DNA from: Clostridium sp. AF15-31
GTDB taxonomy: Bacteria; Bacillota; Clostridia; Lachnospirales; Lachnospiraceae
Reading direction: 5' to 3'
DNA length: 64,000 bases
Assembly: GCF_003461625.1 (NCBI RefSeq)
Contig: NZ_QTXL01000002.1
Location: forward strand, 285,992-349,991
Shown: positions 47,801 through 57,011 of the stretch, one piece after another
Layout of the letters: every line of letters begins with the position of its first letter
Position numbering within the stretch: the first letter of the stretch is position 1
Notes under the pieces: generated by a model
The model's input: the letters and a program-made list of their open reading frames with translations, nothing else
Told to the model about the DNA's origin: nothing
The model's database searches: none
Translations under genes and position numbers: made by a program

Positions 47801-47918
47801 CTTACATATTCCTTATACATTGATCCGCCATGTACATCTGCATAGTGCATATCTTTCATATCAAACCGATTCATAAGCCCATCCAACTTCCTTATCAGTC
47901 AGGCAGCAGCTCTACCGT

Positions 47919-48566
47919 TTAAAAGAATTCGAGCAGCTCCTCCGGCTTATGGATGATCTGGGTAGCACCATGTTCTAACAGGAATTCTTCATCACGAAAG
48001 CCCCAGGTAACAGAGATACATTCCAGTCCGCTGTTCTTCGCGGTCATGATATCCACATCTGAATCTCCTACATAGACTGTACCTTCCCGTCCGATCTGCA
48101 TTTCTTTCATTGCTTCGATGCAAGTGTCCGGTGCCGGTTTCTTTGCTACATTTGCAGACTCCCCAATCGCAGTATAAATATACTCTCCAAAAAACTGATC
48201 CCGCAGTCCCTTTACTGCAGCATCAAATTTGTTCGATACGATCCCTGCCGGTATTCCTTTTTCTTTTAACACCTTAAGCACATCGATAACTCCCTCGTAA
48301 GAACCTGTCTTATTCAACATATTCTTTGAATAATGTTTCTTAAATATCGCAAGTGCTTTTAATGTATCATCTTCTGAAGTTCCCGTCGGAACTGCACGCT
48401 CCATCAGCTTTTCTACACCATTTCCTACAAAACGGCGGACCTCATCGATTGTCCGTTCCGGGTAATTCATCTGACGAAGTGCATAATTTGTACTGTCCGC
48501 CAGATCCTCTAATGTATTTAAAAGTGTTCCATCCAAATCAAATATAACTGCCTGATATTTCTTCAT
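47919..48566 (-). CDS. gph: HAD family phosphatase, phosphoglycolate phosphatase-like
   Basis: The 215-residue HAD hydrolase has motif I FDLDGTLLNT (Asp10 and Asp12), the helical cap, motif II near IVSNK, and motif IV VYVGDSDVDIMTAKN. Cap type and length fit phosphoglycolate phosphatase or pyrophosphatase PpaX. Its position just downstream of a pyrophosphatase gene (27 bases) may be meaningful. Substrate specificity cannot be decided from sequence. Confidence 0.85.
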   Translation of the reverse strand: MKKYQAVIFDLDGTLLNTLEDLADSTNYALRQMNYPERTIDEVRRFVGNGVEKLMERAVPTGTSEDDTLKALAIFKKHYSKNMLNKTGSYEGVIDVLKVLKEKGIPAGIVSNKFDAAVKGLRDQFFGEYIYTAIGESANVAKKPAPDTCIEAMKEMQIGREGTVYVGDSDVDIMTAKNSGLECISVTWGFRDEEFLLEHGATQIIHKPEELLEFF

Positions 48567-48592
48567 TGTACATCTGCCTTTCTGTCTTTGTT

Positions 48593-50251
48593 CTATTCCG
48601 GCTGATCGAGTTCCTGTACAGCCCGAACCAGTGCCGGAACAATCTGTTTCTTTCTGGAAACCACGCCCTCCAGATATGCATAATGATCTACAAATTTCGT
48701 CTGGAATGCACGGGAACAGATCTCCTCTGCCTCATCTCCAAATGCCAGCATTCCGGAACTATCGTCTAAGATGCTTGTCATTACAAACAAAAATACATCA
48801 CAGCCGTTTTCTGTATAATCGGTCAGATACTCGTACATGCTCTTCTGTATCTGTTCAATCTCTCTGGTATTGATCGATGTGATCTGTCCGATCGCAAAGG
48901 TACGTCCGTCAATCTCAAACTTCTTATAATCCTGATGCAGAATCTCATCAATCGTCTTTCCCTTCAGATTACTTCCGGCATCGAACATTTCCATTGCAAA
49001 ATCATTCACATTTATCTCTGCAAGCTGTGCAAGTGCATATGCTGCATTCTTATCCTCGCAGGTGCAGGTCGGCGATTTAAACAGCAGCGTATCTGATAAA
49101 ATAGCCGCACACATCAATCCCGCAATCTTCTTATCCGGTATAATATTCTGTTCTCTGTACATCTGATATATTATCGTAGATGTACAGCCAACCGGCTGAT
49201 TTCTGAAATAAACCGGTGCAAGTGTTTCTACATTTGCAATTCTGTGATGATCGATGATCTCCCGAATCTCTGCCTTGTCGATATTATCAACCGACTGGGT
49301 ACGTTCATTATGATCGACCAGAATTACCTGTTTCTTTCTCGCATTGATGTAGTTACGTCTGGAAACCAATCCCAGATAATTCCCGCTCTTGTCTACGACA
49401 GGGAAATAACGGACTCTCGTCTTCGACATTACGCTTTTGATCGTTTCAACCGAATCATCCTCATTAAATGTCATGATATTATCACGAACCATAAAGAATC
49501 TTACCGGTATACTTTGACCGATCAGTCTGGCCACCTTATAGGTATCATTCTGTGATATAATGATCGAACAGCCCTTAAATGCTGCAAGTTTTACTACATC
49601 ATCATCTACCTTATCTACCAGACAAAGGATCAGCATACCTGCTCCCTTTTCGATAGCCATCAGCTGTGATTCCTTCCGGTCACTTAAGATAACAAGGTCA
49701 CCCGGTTTTACAAAATGCTCCATCAACTCCACATGAGCCGCTCCAATGATAACTTTTCCATTTGTGATATAACTGTGTGGATTTCCACAAACCATCTCAC
49801 CATCGATCGTTTCAATAATATGACGGCATCTGGTTCTCGCTTTATACAGAATGTCGTCCTCCGAATTCAACATATAAGCTTCCGCAATATCTCCGACAGT
49901 TAATATTCCACGAATCTTTCCATTCTCCACAACCGGCAACGTCGTTGCATCATTCTTCTGCATGATCTCAAATGCTTTCTTCATTGTTGTATCACCCGGT
50001 ACACCGGAAACGAGTCGGTAAGAAATATCGCTCAATTGTGTGTCCACGTTTTTGATCAACTCCGGCACTTCCACATCAAAATAATTTAATACAAATTCTG
50101 TTTCTTTATTGATATTACCCGCTCTTTTGGGAATGTATTTATTTTCTGACTGATTCTTAAGATCTGCATACGCGATTGCTGAACAAATTGAATCCGTATC
50201 CGGATTCTTATGTCCGATCACAAATACCTCATCTCTTGGAATGTTATGCAT
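48593..50251 (-). CDS. ppaC: Family II inorganic pyrophosphatase with CBS-DRTGG regulatory insert
   Basis: The 552-residue enzyme has the DHH motif GHKNPDTDSICSAIAYA at residues 13-29 and later DHHRIANVETLAPV, with the DHHA2 domain at the C-terminus. About 240 residues are inserted after the first motif: a CBS domain, a DRTGG-like domain and a second CBS domain. This is the clostridial regulated form, inhibited by AMP/ADP and activated by ATP or diadenosine polyphosphates. It hydrolyses pyrophosphate using manganese or cobalt. Ribosome site AGGAGG is good. Confidence 0.93.
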   Translation of the reverse strand: MHNIPRDEVFVIGHKNPDTDSICSAIAYADLKNQSENKYIPKRAGNINKETEFVLNYFDVEVPELIKNVDTQLSDISYRLVSGVPGDTTMKKAFEIMQKNDATTLPVVENGKIRGILTVGDIAEAYMLNSEDDILYKARTRCRHIIETIDGEMVCGNPHSYITNGKVIIGAAHVELMEHFVKPGDLVILSDRKESQLMAIEKGAGMLILCLVDKVDDDVVKLAAFKGCSIIISQNDTYKVARLIGQSIPVRFFMVRDNIMTFNEDDSVETIKSVMSKTRVRYFPVVDKSGNYLGLVSRRNYINARKKQVILVDHNERTQSVDNIDKAEIREIIDHHRIANVETLAPVYFRNQPVGCTSTIIYQMYREQNIIPDKKIAGLMCAAILSDTLLFKSPTCTCEDKNAAYALAQLAEINVNDFAMEMFDAGSNLKGKTIDEILHQDYKKFEIDGRTFAIGQITSINTREIEQIQKSMYEYLTDYTENGCDVFLFVMTSILDDSSGMLAFGDEAEEICSRAFQTKFVDHYAYLEGVVSRKKQIVPALVRAVQELDQPE

Positions 50252-50273
50252 ATTCCACCTCCTATTAAGAACG

Positions 50274-50310
50274 CAAAACAGCCTGCTGCAAAATGCAGCA
50301 GCCTGTTTTG
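50274..50310 (-). terminator. Rho-independent terminator of carAB
   Basis: A 17-position stem (CAAAACAG and CTGCTGCA halves, one mismatch) around an AAA loop lies 21 bases after the carB stop, with TTTTG in the minus-strand descending arm. Confidence 0.85.
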
Positions 50311-50331
50311 TCAGGTTGTATCATATTATAC

Positions 50332-53300
50332 TTATAATTCGCTGATGTCAACCAGTGATAATCGTCTGTTTGCGGATGACTCCAAACTTGTAAGCAGCGC
50401 ATTCGCTGTATCAAGGCTTGTAAGACAGGTAACACCGGTTTCAACTGCATGACGTCTGATCACGAAACCATCCTTGCTTCGTTCAATTCCCTGTGACGGA
50501 GTATCGATGATCAGATCGATCTCATGACTTAAGATCAGATCCAACAGATTTGGCGATGGTTCCTCTACTTTGTTGATCAGTTCAGCAGGTACTCCATTCT
50601 CATTCAGGATTCTACATGTGCTCTTTGTAGAGAAGATCTCATAACCAAGAGCCGCAAAACGTCTGCCGATTTCTACTGCATCCATCTTGTCTGCGTCCTT
50701 AACTGTAAGAATCATCTTCTTTGTCTTTGGAAGATTTACACCTGCACCAAGGAACGCCTTGTAAAGGGCTTCGTTGTAGTCCTTGGAGATACCAAGACAT
50801 TCACCTGTTGATTTCATTTCCGGTCCCAGACTGATTTCAGCTCCACGGATCTTCTCAAATGAGAATACAGGCATCTTGATCGCAAAGTATTCTGCTTCCG
50901 GCTGAAGTCCCGGCTTATATCCCATATCCTTGATCTTCTCACCTGTGATAACACGGGTTGCAAGATCTACGATCGGAATACCGGTAACCTTGCTGATATA
51001 TGGAACAGTACGGCTGGAACGAGGATTTACCTCAATTACATATACTTCATCATTGTATGCGATAAACTGTATATTGATCAGACCGATTACATGAAGGCTG
51101 TTTGCAAGCTTTCTTGTATAATCTTCAATTACACGTTTGATCTTTGGTGAAAGTGTCTGTGCGGGATATACAGAGATACTGTCACCGGAATGGATTCCGG
51201 CTCTCTCTACATGCTCCATGATACCAGGGATCAGGATGTCTTCTCCATCACATACGGCATCTACTTCTACTTCCTTACCCATGATATATTTATCAACCAA
51301 GACAGGATGCTCCTGAACATGTCTGTTGATGATATCCATGAATTCAATAATATCTTTATCAGAGATCGCGATCTGCATTCCCTGTCCACCTAATACATAA
51401 GAAGGTCTTACCAGAACCGGATAACCGAGTTCATTGGCTGCCTCTAAAGCTTCATCTCTGGTAAATACCGTCTTTCCGGCAGGTCTTGGGATACAACACT
51501 TCTCAAGGATCTCATCAAATAATTCTCTATCCTCAGCGGCATCTACATTCTCTGCACTTGTACCAAGGATCGGAACACCCATCTCCATCAGTGCTTCCGT
51601 CAGCTTGATCGCTGTCTGTCCGCCGAACTGAACAACCGCACCATCCGGTCTTTCCAGATCTACAATTGCTTCTACATCCTCTGCTGTCAGTGGCTCGAAA
51701 TACAGCTTATTTGCAATATCAAAATCTGTACTGACTGTCTCAGGATTATTATTTACGATAATGGTCTGGTATCCCTTTCTCTCAAATGCCCATGTACTGT
51801 GTACGGAGCAGTAATCGAATTCGATACCCTGTCCGATACGAATAGGACCGGAACCAAGAACCATAACCTTCTTTACGGAATGATCTTCCTCTACTTCACT
51901 CTCACCGTCGAAGCAGGAATAATAGTATGGTGTAGATGCTTCAAACTCTGCAGCACAGGTATCAACCATCTTGAAAGATGCACGGATACCATAGCCATAC
52001 CGCAGCTCTTTGATCTCTTTTGTTGTCTTTCCTGTAAGCTGTGCGATTACCTTATCCGGGAATTCTACACGCTTGATCTCCTTCATCAGTTCCTTGGAGA
52101 TATCTCCCTTGGAATCACGGATCTCCTGTTCATAGTCAACCAGATTGTTGATCTTATCAATGAACCAAAGATCAATCTTTGTGATATCGTGAATTGCTTC
52201 CTGTGTAATGCCACGACGAAGTGCCTCAGCAATAACAAAGATACGTCTGTCATCTACATGATGCAGAAGCTTTAAGATATCACTGTCAGACATATTCTTA
52301 TATCTGCTGGAATGAAGACCATCTACATGCTGTTCCAGAGAACGGATCGCTTTCATCAATGCGCCCTCAAAGTTTGTGCAGATACTCATAACCTCACCGG
52401 TTGCCTTCATCTGTGTTGTCAGATCATGATCTGCCTTGATGAACTTATCAAACGGAAGTCTAGGAATCTTAACAACAACATAGTCCAGTGCAGGCTCAAA
52501 GCTTGCAAATGTCTTCTTGGTAATTGCATTCTTGATCTCATCCAGATTATAACCAAGTGCGATCTTTGCAGAAACCTTGGCGATCGGATAACCGGTTGCC
52601 TTGGATGCAAGTGCCGACGAACGGCTTACACGAGGATTTACTTCGATTACACAATATTCAAATGTAGTTGGATGTAATGCAAACTGTACGTTACAGCCAC
52701 CACGGATATTTAATTCAGAAATAATATTTAATGCAGATGTACGAAGCATCTGATACTCTTTATCACCCAGTGTCTGGGATGGTGCTACTACGATAGAGTC
52801 ACCGGTATGGACACCGACCGGATCCAGATTCTCCATATTACAAACTGTAATACAGGTACCATTTGCATCACGCATTACTTCGTATTCGATCTCTTTCCAG
52901 CCTGCGATACAACGCTCTACCAGAACCTGACCGACACGGCTGAGTCTCAGACCATTCATCAGAATCTCGACAAACTCTTCTTCATTCTCAGCGATACCAC
53001 CGCCGCTTCCGCCGAGGGTGTATGCCGGACGGAGTACAACCGGATATCCGATCTTCTTAACAAATTCGAGACCGGCTTTTACCGTTGTAACAACCTCAGA
53101 TGGTGCTACAGGCTCATGGATCTTCTCCATGGTTTTCTTGAATTCCAGTCTGTCCTCTGCTTTTTTGATTGTTGAAGAAGATGTACCGATCAACATAACA
53201 TCATGTTCTCTTAAGAAACCGGATTCTTCCAGTTCCATTGCGATATTTAAAGCTGCCTGACCACCCAGTGTTGGCAGAAGGCTGTCTGGTTTTTCCTTCT

Positions 53301-53535
53301 CGATCACTGCTTTTACAACATCGGCTGTTAATGGCTCAATGTATACCTTATCTGCGATATCCTTATCTGTCATGATCGTAGCCGGATTGGAGTTGATCAG
53401 AACAACGCAGAGGCCTTCTTCTTTTAATGAACGACAAGCCTGTGTACCGGCATAGTCAAATTCTGCAGCCTGTCCGATTACGATAGGACCGGAGCCAATT
53501 ACAACAACTTTTTTAATATTCGGATTCTTTGGCAT
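50332..53535 (-). CDS. carB: Carbamoyl-phosphate synthase large subunit
   Basis: The 1067-residue protein has two homologous ATP-grasp halves: the first opening KKVVVIGSGPIVIGQAAEFDYAGTQ and the second KKVMVLGSGPIRIGQGIEFDYC, with the C-terminal MGS-like allosteric domain (LGYEIFSTKSTCRIL). It makes carbamoyl phosphate from bicarbonate, ammonia and two ATP for pyrimidine and arginine synthesis. Its ATG overlaps the carA stop by one base (TAATG), giving tight translational coupling. Confidence 0.98.
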   Translation of the reverse strand: MPKNPNIKKVVVIGSGPIVIGQAAEFDYAGTQACRSLKEEGLCVVLINSNPATIMTDKDIADKVYIEPLTADVVKAVIEKEKPDSLLPTLGGQAALNIAMELEESGFLREHDVMLIGTSSSTIKKAEDRLEFKKTMEKIHEPVAPSEVVTTVKAGLEFVKKIGYPVVLRPAYTLGGSGGGIAENEEEFVEILMNGLRLSRVGQVLVERCIAGWKEIEYEVMRDANGTCITVCNMENLDPVGVHTGDSIVVAPSQTLGDKEYQMLRTSALNIISELNIRGGCNVQFALHPTTFEYCVIEVNPRVSRSSALASKATGYPIAKVSAKIALGYNLDEIKNAITKKTFASFEPALDYVVVKIPRLPFDKFIKADHDLTTQMKATGEVMSICTNFEGALMKAIRSLEQHVDGLHSSRYKNMSDSDILKLLHHVDDRRIFVIAEALRRGITQEAIHDITKIDLWFIDKINNLVDYEQEIRDSKGDISKELMKEIKRVEFPDKVIAQLTGKTTKEIKELRYGYGIRASFKMVDTCAAEFEASTPYYYSCFDGESEVEEDHSVKKVMVLGSGPIRIGQGIEFDYCSVHSTWAFERKGYQTIIVNNNPETVSTDFDIANKLYFEPLTAEDVEAIVDLERPDGAVVQFGGQTAIKLTEALMEMGVPILGTSAENVDAAEDRELFDEILEKCCIPRPAGKTVFTRDEALEAANELGYPVLVRPSYVLGGQGMQIAISDKDIIEFMDIINRHVQEHPVLVDKYIMGKEVEVDAVCDGEDILIPGIMEHVERAGIHSGDSISVYPAQTLSPKIKRVIEDYTRKLANSLHVIGLINIQFIAYNDEVYVIEVNPRSSRTVPYISKVTGIPIVDLATRVITGEKIKDMGYKPGLQPEAEYFAIKMPVFSFEKIRGAEISLGPEMKSTGECLGISKDYNEALYKAFLGAGVNLPKTKKMILTVKDADKMDAVEIGRRFAALGYEIFSTKSTCRILNENGVPAELINKVEEPSPNLLDLILSHEIDLIIDTPSQGIERSKDGFVIRRHAVETGVTCLTSLDTANALLTSLESSANRRLSLVDISEL

Positions 53536-54608
53536 TACTTAGACACCTCCATCATATTCATAAATACATCAAACAAGAAGTCTGTATCAAGAGGACCGGC
53601 ACATGCTTCCGGATGGAACTGTACGGTCTGTGCATTCTTACCAAGGTAATGAACACCTTCTACTGTACCATCATTTACATTGATAAAGCTGACCTCGGCA
53701 ACCTTTCTGTCAAGGCTCTCTTCTTTTACCATATATCCATGATTCTGGGTTGAAATATAAACCTTTCCGGTCTTTAAATCTTTTACAGGATGGTTCGCAC
53801 CCCTGTGACCGTATTTCATCTTTACGGTATCTCCGCCATTTGCAAGTGCAAGCAGCTGATGTCCAAGGCATATTGCAAAAATAGGAATATCTGTATCGAA
53901 AAGTTTTTTCACTTCTTTGATTGTAACCTTACAATCCTTTGGATCTCCAGGTCCGTTTGTTAACATGATGCCGTCCGGTGCATCTGCGATGATCTCCTCC
54001 GCAGGTGTCTCAGCAGGATATACGGTAACCTGACAGCCTCTCTTTAATAAAGATTTGATAATATTTCTCTTAACACCGAGATCGATAACAGCTACCTTGT
54101 AGCCATCTCCCGGATAAACTTTCTTTTCTTTGCATGTAACATCAAGAACAACATGTCCCATCTTCCATGCTTTGATCCGCTTCAGACAATCTTCAAGGTC
54201 ATAAGAAGAATTTGTTGTGATCATGCCCTTCATTGTACCCTGATTTCTGAGGATCTTTGTCAAGGCTCTGGTATCAACTCCCTCGATACCTGTTATATTG
54301 TTATTAATAAGGAACTGGTTAATACTCTGTTCACTTCTGAAGTTACTTGGCTTCTTCGCAATCTCTCTTACAATAAATCCTGACTGCCATGGTTTATCAG
54401 CCTCCATATCTTCCAGACATACACCATAATTACCAATCAACGGATATGTCATACAAACTGCCTGCCCGGCATAGGATGGGTCTGTCAACACCTCTAAGTA
54501 ACCTGTCATAGACGTATTGAAAACAATTTCGCTTATGATCTCATCGGTTGCTCCAATACTGGTGCCTTCAAATACATGTCCATCTTCAAGTATCAAAAAA
54601 GCTTTCAT
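53535..54608 (-). CDS. carA: Carbamoyl-phosphate synthase small subunit
   Basis: The 357-residue glutaminase subunit has the N-terminal domain with SMTGYLEVLTDPSY and a class I glutamine amidotransferase domain with LTNGPGDP, the nucleophile cysteine in FAICLGHQLLALA and the His-Glu pair in VQFHPEACAGP. It supplies ammonia to CarB. The gene is preceded by a leader with an intrinsic terminator, suggesting attenuation. AAAGGAA is nine bases before the ATG. Confidence 0.97.
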   Translation of the reverse strand: MKAFLILEDGHVFEGTSIGATDEIISEIVFNTSMTGYLEVLTDPSYAGQAVCMTYPLIGNYGVCLEDMEADKPWQSGFIVREIAKKPSNFRSEQSINQFLINNNITGIEGVDTRALTKILRNQGTMKGMITTNSSYDLEDCLKRIKAWKMGHVVLDVTCKEKKVYPGDGYKVAVIDLGVKRNIIKSLLKRGCQVTVYPAETPAEEIIADAPDGIMLTNGPGDPKDCKVTIKEVKKLFDTDIPIFAICLGHQLLALANGGDTVKMKYGHRGANHPVKDLKTGKVYISTQNHGYMVKEESLDRKVAEVSFINVNDGTVEGVHYLGKNAQTVQFHPEACAGPLDTDFLFDVFMNMMEVSK

Positions 54609-54643
54609 AATACAATTCCTTTCTTCTTTTTTCTATTTTTGCT

Positions 54644-54676
54644 CAAAAAAAAAGAGTGAACAGAGAATCTGTGCAC
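54644..54676 (-). terminator. Leader terminator upstream of carAB (candidate attenuator)
   Basis: A 9-bp stem with one mismatch (54656-54664 with 54668-54676) is followed by a run of nine T on the minus strand, between the carA promoter and the carA start. Confidence 0.7.
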
Positions 54677-54719
54677 ACATACAAAGATCCTCATCTGCCT
54701 CTTTTTTCTAGTTTTGTCA

Positions 54720-54748
54720 ATTCTAACACATTTGTTATTGTTAGACAA
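54720..54748 (-). promoter_or_regulatory. Predicted carAB promoter
   Basis: TTGTCT (54743-54748) and TAGAAT (54720-54725) are 17 bases apart on the minus strand. The leader terminator lies about 45 bases downstream, so initiation here must pass it to reach carA. Confidence 0.6.
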
Positions 54749-54773
54749 CACTTTTTCATCGAAATTCGTCAAC

Positions 54774-55427
54774 TTATTTCTGAGCAGCTTCCTGCTTCAT
54801 TTTTTCTGTTGCTTCATACGCTCTTCTGCTGAACTCACAGCCGCAGAAGTTCTGTCTATATAAATTATATTTCTTTGAAAGCTCGATTGAGCGTTTATAT
54901 CCGTTTTTCTTCTTAAAATCACTATGTAAAAACATTATACCATACTGCTCACCCAGCTCTTCTCCGATTTCATTGAGCCAGTCTGCATTTTTATGTGGAC
55001 TGATCGACAAGGTTGTGGCGAAATAGTCATATCCATGTTCTTTTGCAAACGCGGCACTTTTATCCAGACGAAGTTTATAACAGGCATAACACCGTATCCC
55101 GCGTTCCGGCTCTTCTTCCATTCCTTTTGCCATTTCAAGAAACCGTTCGCTCTCATGCTCTTCCAGATATGGTTCCACCCCATTCTCCTGATATACTTCA
55201 TGGACAAAGCGTTTCAATTCGTTCCAGCGTTTCCCGTATTCTTCATCACTTGTGATATTCGGATTATAAAAATAAGCAGTAATATCAAAATAATTGGTCA
55301 GGACTTCCAGACAATGACTGGAACAAGGGGCACAGCAACAATGAAGTAGAAGCTTCTTCTTACTGCCGGAATCCGATATTTTCTTTAATTCTTCTTCCAT
55401 CATAGTATAATAGTTTGCATTTTTCAC
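54774..55427 (-). CDS. queH: Epoxyqueuosine reductase QueH
   Basis: The 217-residue protein has the QueH (DUF208) cysteine signatures LLLHCCCAPCSSHC near residue 30, RCYACYKLRL near residue 115 and FCGCEFS near the C-terminus, which bind a 4Fe-4S cluster and a second iron. QueH reduces epoxyqueuosine to queuosine in tRNA and replaces QueG in many anaerobes. The start is GTG with AAGGAG upstream. No other queuosine gene is adjacent. Confidence 0.92.
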   Translation of the reverse strand: MKNANYYTMMEEELKKISDSGSKKKLLLHCCCAPCSSHCLEVLTNYFDITAYFYNPNITSDEEYGKRWNELKRFVHEVYQENGVEPYLEEHESERFLEMAKGMEEEPERGIRCYACYKLRLDKSAAFAKEHGYDYFATTLSISPHKNADWLNEIGEELGEQYGIMFLHSDFKKKNGYKRSIELSKKYNLYRQNFCGCEFSRRAYEATEKMKQEAAQK

Positions 55428-55501
55428 TATTTATCTCTCCTTTTTTATAAAAAATAACGGAAGTTTTTTCCTATTCTTGTCTTTTTGTGCATTATTAACA
55501 G

Positions 55502-55530
55502 TTGACTTTGTGCTATCTATACAATATACT
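55502..55530 (+). promoter_or_regulatory. Predicted promoter of the 77-residue protein gene
   Basis: TTGACT (55502-55507) and TATACT (55525-55530) are 17 bases apart, 45 bases before the ATG. It is among the best promoter matches in the window. Confidence 0.7.
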
Positions 55531-55575
55531 ATATTCAAACAAACATAGGCATACTATATGATGGAGGTGTTTATC

Positions 55576-55809
55576 ATGACAGTTGAACAGGCAATCAAAA
55601 AATATAAATTACAGCCGGTAAGTGTCAGTGTTGCTAAAGTGAAGGCCAAAGAACTGAATGTGGAGGAAGTTTTGTACATGAATGTACAGAAGAATAAATA
55701 CGCCTACATTGTTAAAGATGGTGCACGGGGAATCATGCTTTACTCCGACGAAAGAAGTCTTTATACCAAACTGTATAAAGGACTTAAGATGACTCCTCTT
55801 CAGCCATAA
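55576..55809 (+). CDS. Small basic protein of unknown function
   Basis: A 77-residue Lys- and Tyr-rich protein. The ATG at 55576 has GGAGG eight bases upstream, so an earlier in-frame ATG that contains this site is rejected. The N-terminal MTVEQAIKKYKLQ looks like a short helix-turn-helix style segment, but I cannot assign a family. It forms its own transcription unit between a strong promoter and a strong terminator, which argues that it is a real gene and perhaps abundant. Confidence 0.7.
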   Translation: MTVEQAIKKYKLQPVSVSVAKVKAKELNVEEVLYMNVQKNKYAYIVKDGARGIMLYSDERSLYTKLYKGLKMTPLQP

Positions 55810-55837
55810 TTTTGTATTTAATTTCACACCACATAAA

Positions 55838-55893
55838 AGAAGCTTATCATCAGAAGTCCGGATTTCAGACCGGATCTGTTATAAGCTTTTTTT
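55838..55893 (+). terminator. Rho-independent terminator of the 77-residue protein gene
   Basis: An outer AAGCTTAT/ATAAGCTT stem encloses an inner TCCGG/CCGGA stem and is followed by TTTTTTTATT. Confidence 0.85.
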
Positions 55894-55947
55894 ATTACTC
55901 TAAATGTCGCAGCTTCTTCAGCAACAAAAAACTCTCATTTCATTTAT

Positions 55948-56364
55948 TTAAAATAATCTGTACTCCGGTAATTCCTCTCCAAACAGAAAATGCCTGATTC
56001 CATCATCCACAAATATTATGATCAATGAAAGAAACATCCACAGCACAGAATACGGCAGACATATCTGCCCCATTACATTATATGGCAGGTATGAATAATC
56101 CCATACTCCAACATGAAAGATCAGATTTACGATAACTCCGGTTACAAATTCAAACAAAGTTATGATCCCTGACGATAAAATCATCTGTAGCGGAATCGGC
56201 ATTCTCGGGAACATCTGATTCAAACCTCCGCAGGCAATCATACACAGCCCCCCACAGATTATCATGGAATAATGAGAATAATCTCTGGTAAATATCTCAA
56301 GAAAATAATATACCATCCCTCCGGTCAAAAACAAAGACAGATATTTAAAAAAAGTAATCTTCAT
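55948..56364 (-). CDS. Putative four-helix membrane protein (ABC-transporter CmpB-like, PF06541 type)
   Basis: This 138-residue protein has four predicted membrane segments. The motif WDYSYLPYNVMGQICLPYSVLW near residues 85-106 is the hallmark of the family often labelled putative ABC transporter permease (CmpB), although no partner ATPase is adjacent and the label is not biochemically proven. Start chosen at the ATG six bases after GAGGTG. It reads toward the terminator of the small plus-strand gene. Confidence 0.7.
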   Translation of the reverse strand: MKITFFKYLSLFLTGGMVYYFLEIFTRDYSHYSMIICGGLCMIACGGLNQMFPRMPIPLQMILSSGIITLFEFVTGVIVNLIFHVGVWDYSYLPYNVMGQICLPYSVLWMFLSLIIIFVDDGIRHFLFGEELPEYRLF

Positions 56365-56430
56365 CGCAAGCACCTCTTTTTATAGTATCTGTCTTTCTGC
56401 TTATAAATATGTGTCTGTTCCTGACTTTCT

Positions 56431-56952
56431 CTATTCCCGGATTTTTCCCTTAAAAAATTGTTTTACATGTTCAATCGTCTTTGCATCAAGCTCTAACAGA
56501 ACTTCCTCTGTGCGGTTATTCTTATTCAGGATAAAAGAATAAACAGGATTCTCTGTGTTCTTATCCTTTGAAGTGAAATTAATCGTTTTAATACCGGAAT
56601 TTGCCTGATGCTCATTATCCCTGTAGATTGAATCTACAGTCGTGATCTGCTTTACTTCTCCGCCTTCAAAATGATACATCTGTTTTCTGCTGCTCTTTGC
56701 GGTGATCCTTGCAACCTCAACATCATCATTTACAAACAAATATTCAAACTCACACTCTTTTCGATTGATCGCAAGTGAAAATATAATTACACCAACAACC
56801 GCAAGCGGAAGTCCAAAGATTGCGCCTCCCGGTACAAAGAACATAAAAAATGCTCCCACCACAGTGATAAATGCTCCAAGTACAATCAATACCATAATTC
56901 CGGCAGAAGTCTTTGTTTTCACTATATGTTCTACATATCCATCTGTTGTCAT
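56431..56952 (-). CDS. Two-helix membrane protein of unknown function (DUF6106-like)
   Basis: The 173-residue protein has two adjacent membrane helices (about residues 17-60) with a short cytoplasmic N-terminus and a 110-residue soluble C-terminal domain beginning ECEFEYLFVNDD, which looks like a PH-like beta domain. I associate this layout with the DUF6106 family common in Lachnospiraceae, from memory only. AAGGAG lies eight bases before the ATG. Role unknown. Confidence 0.6.
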   Translation of the reverse strand: MTTDGYVEHIVKTKTSAGIMVLIVLGAFITVVGAFFMFFVPGGAIFGLPLAVVGVIIFSLAINRKECEFEYLFVNDDVEVARITAKSSRKQMYHFEGGEVKQITTVDSIYRDNEHQANSGIKTINFTSKDKNTENPVYSFILNKNNRTEEVLLELDAKTIEHVKQFFKGKIRE

Positions 56953-57011
56953 TTTATTTCTCCTTTTTGTATATACATTCTATAATTATTATACATGGTA
57001 TCCATACTTTT

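Noticed and set aside
54644..54720. PyrR-binding attenuator upstream of carAB
   Set aside because: The leader lacks a convincing PyrR binding loop, so only a generic attenuator is proposed.
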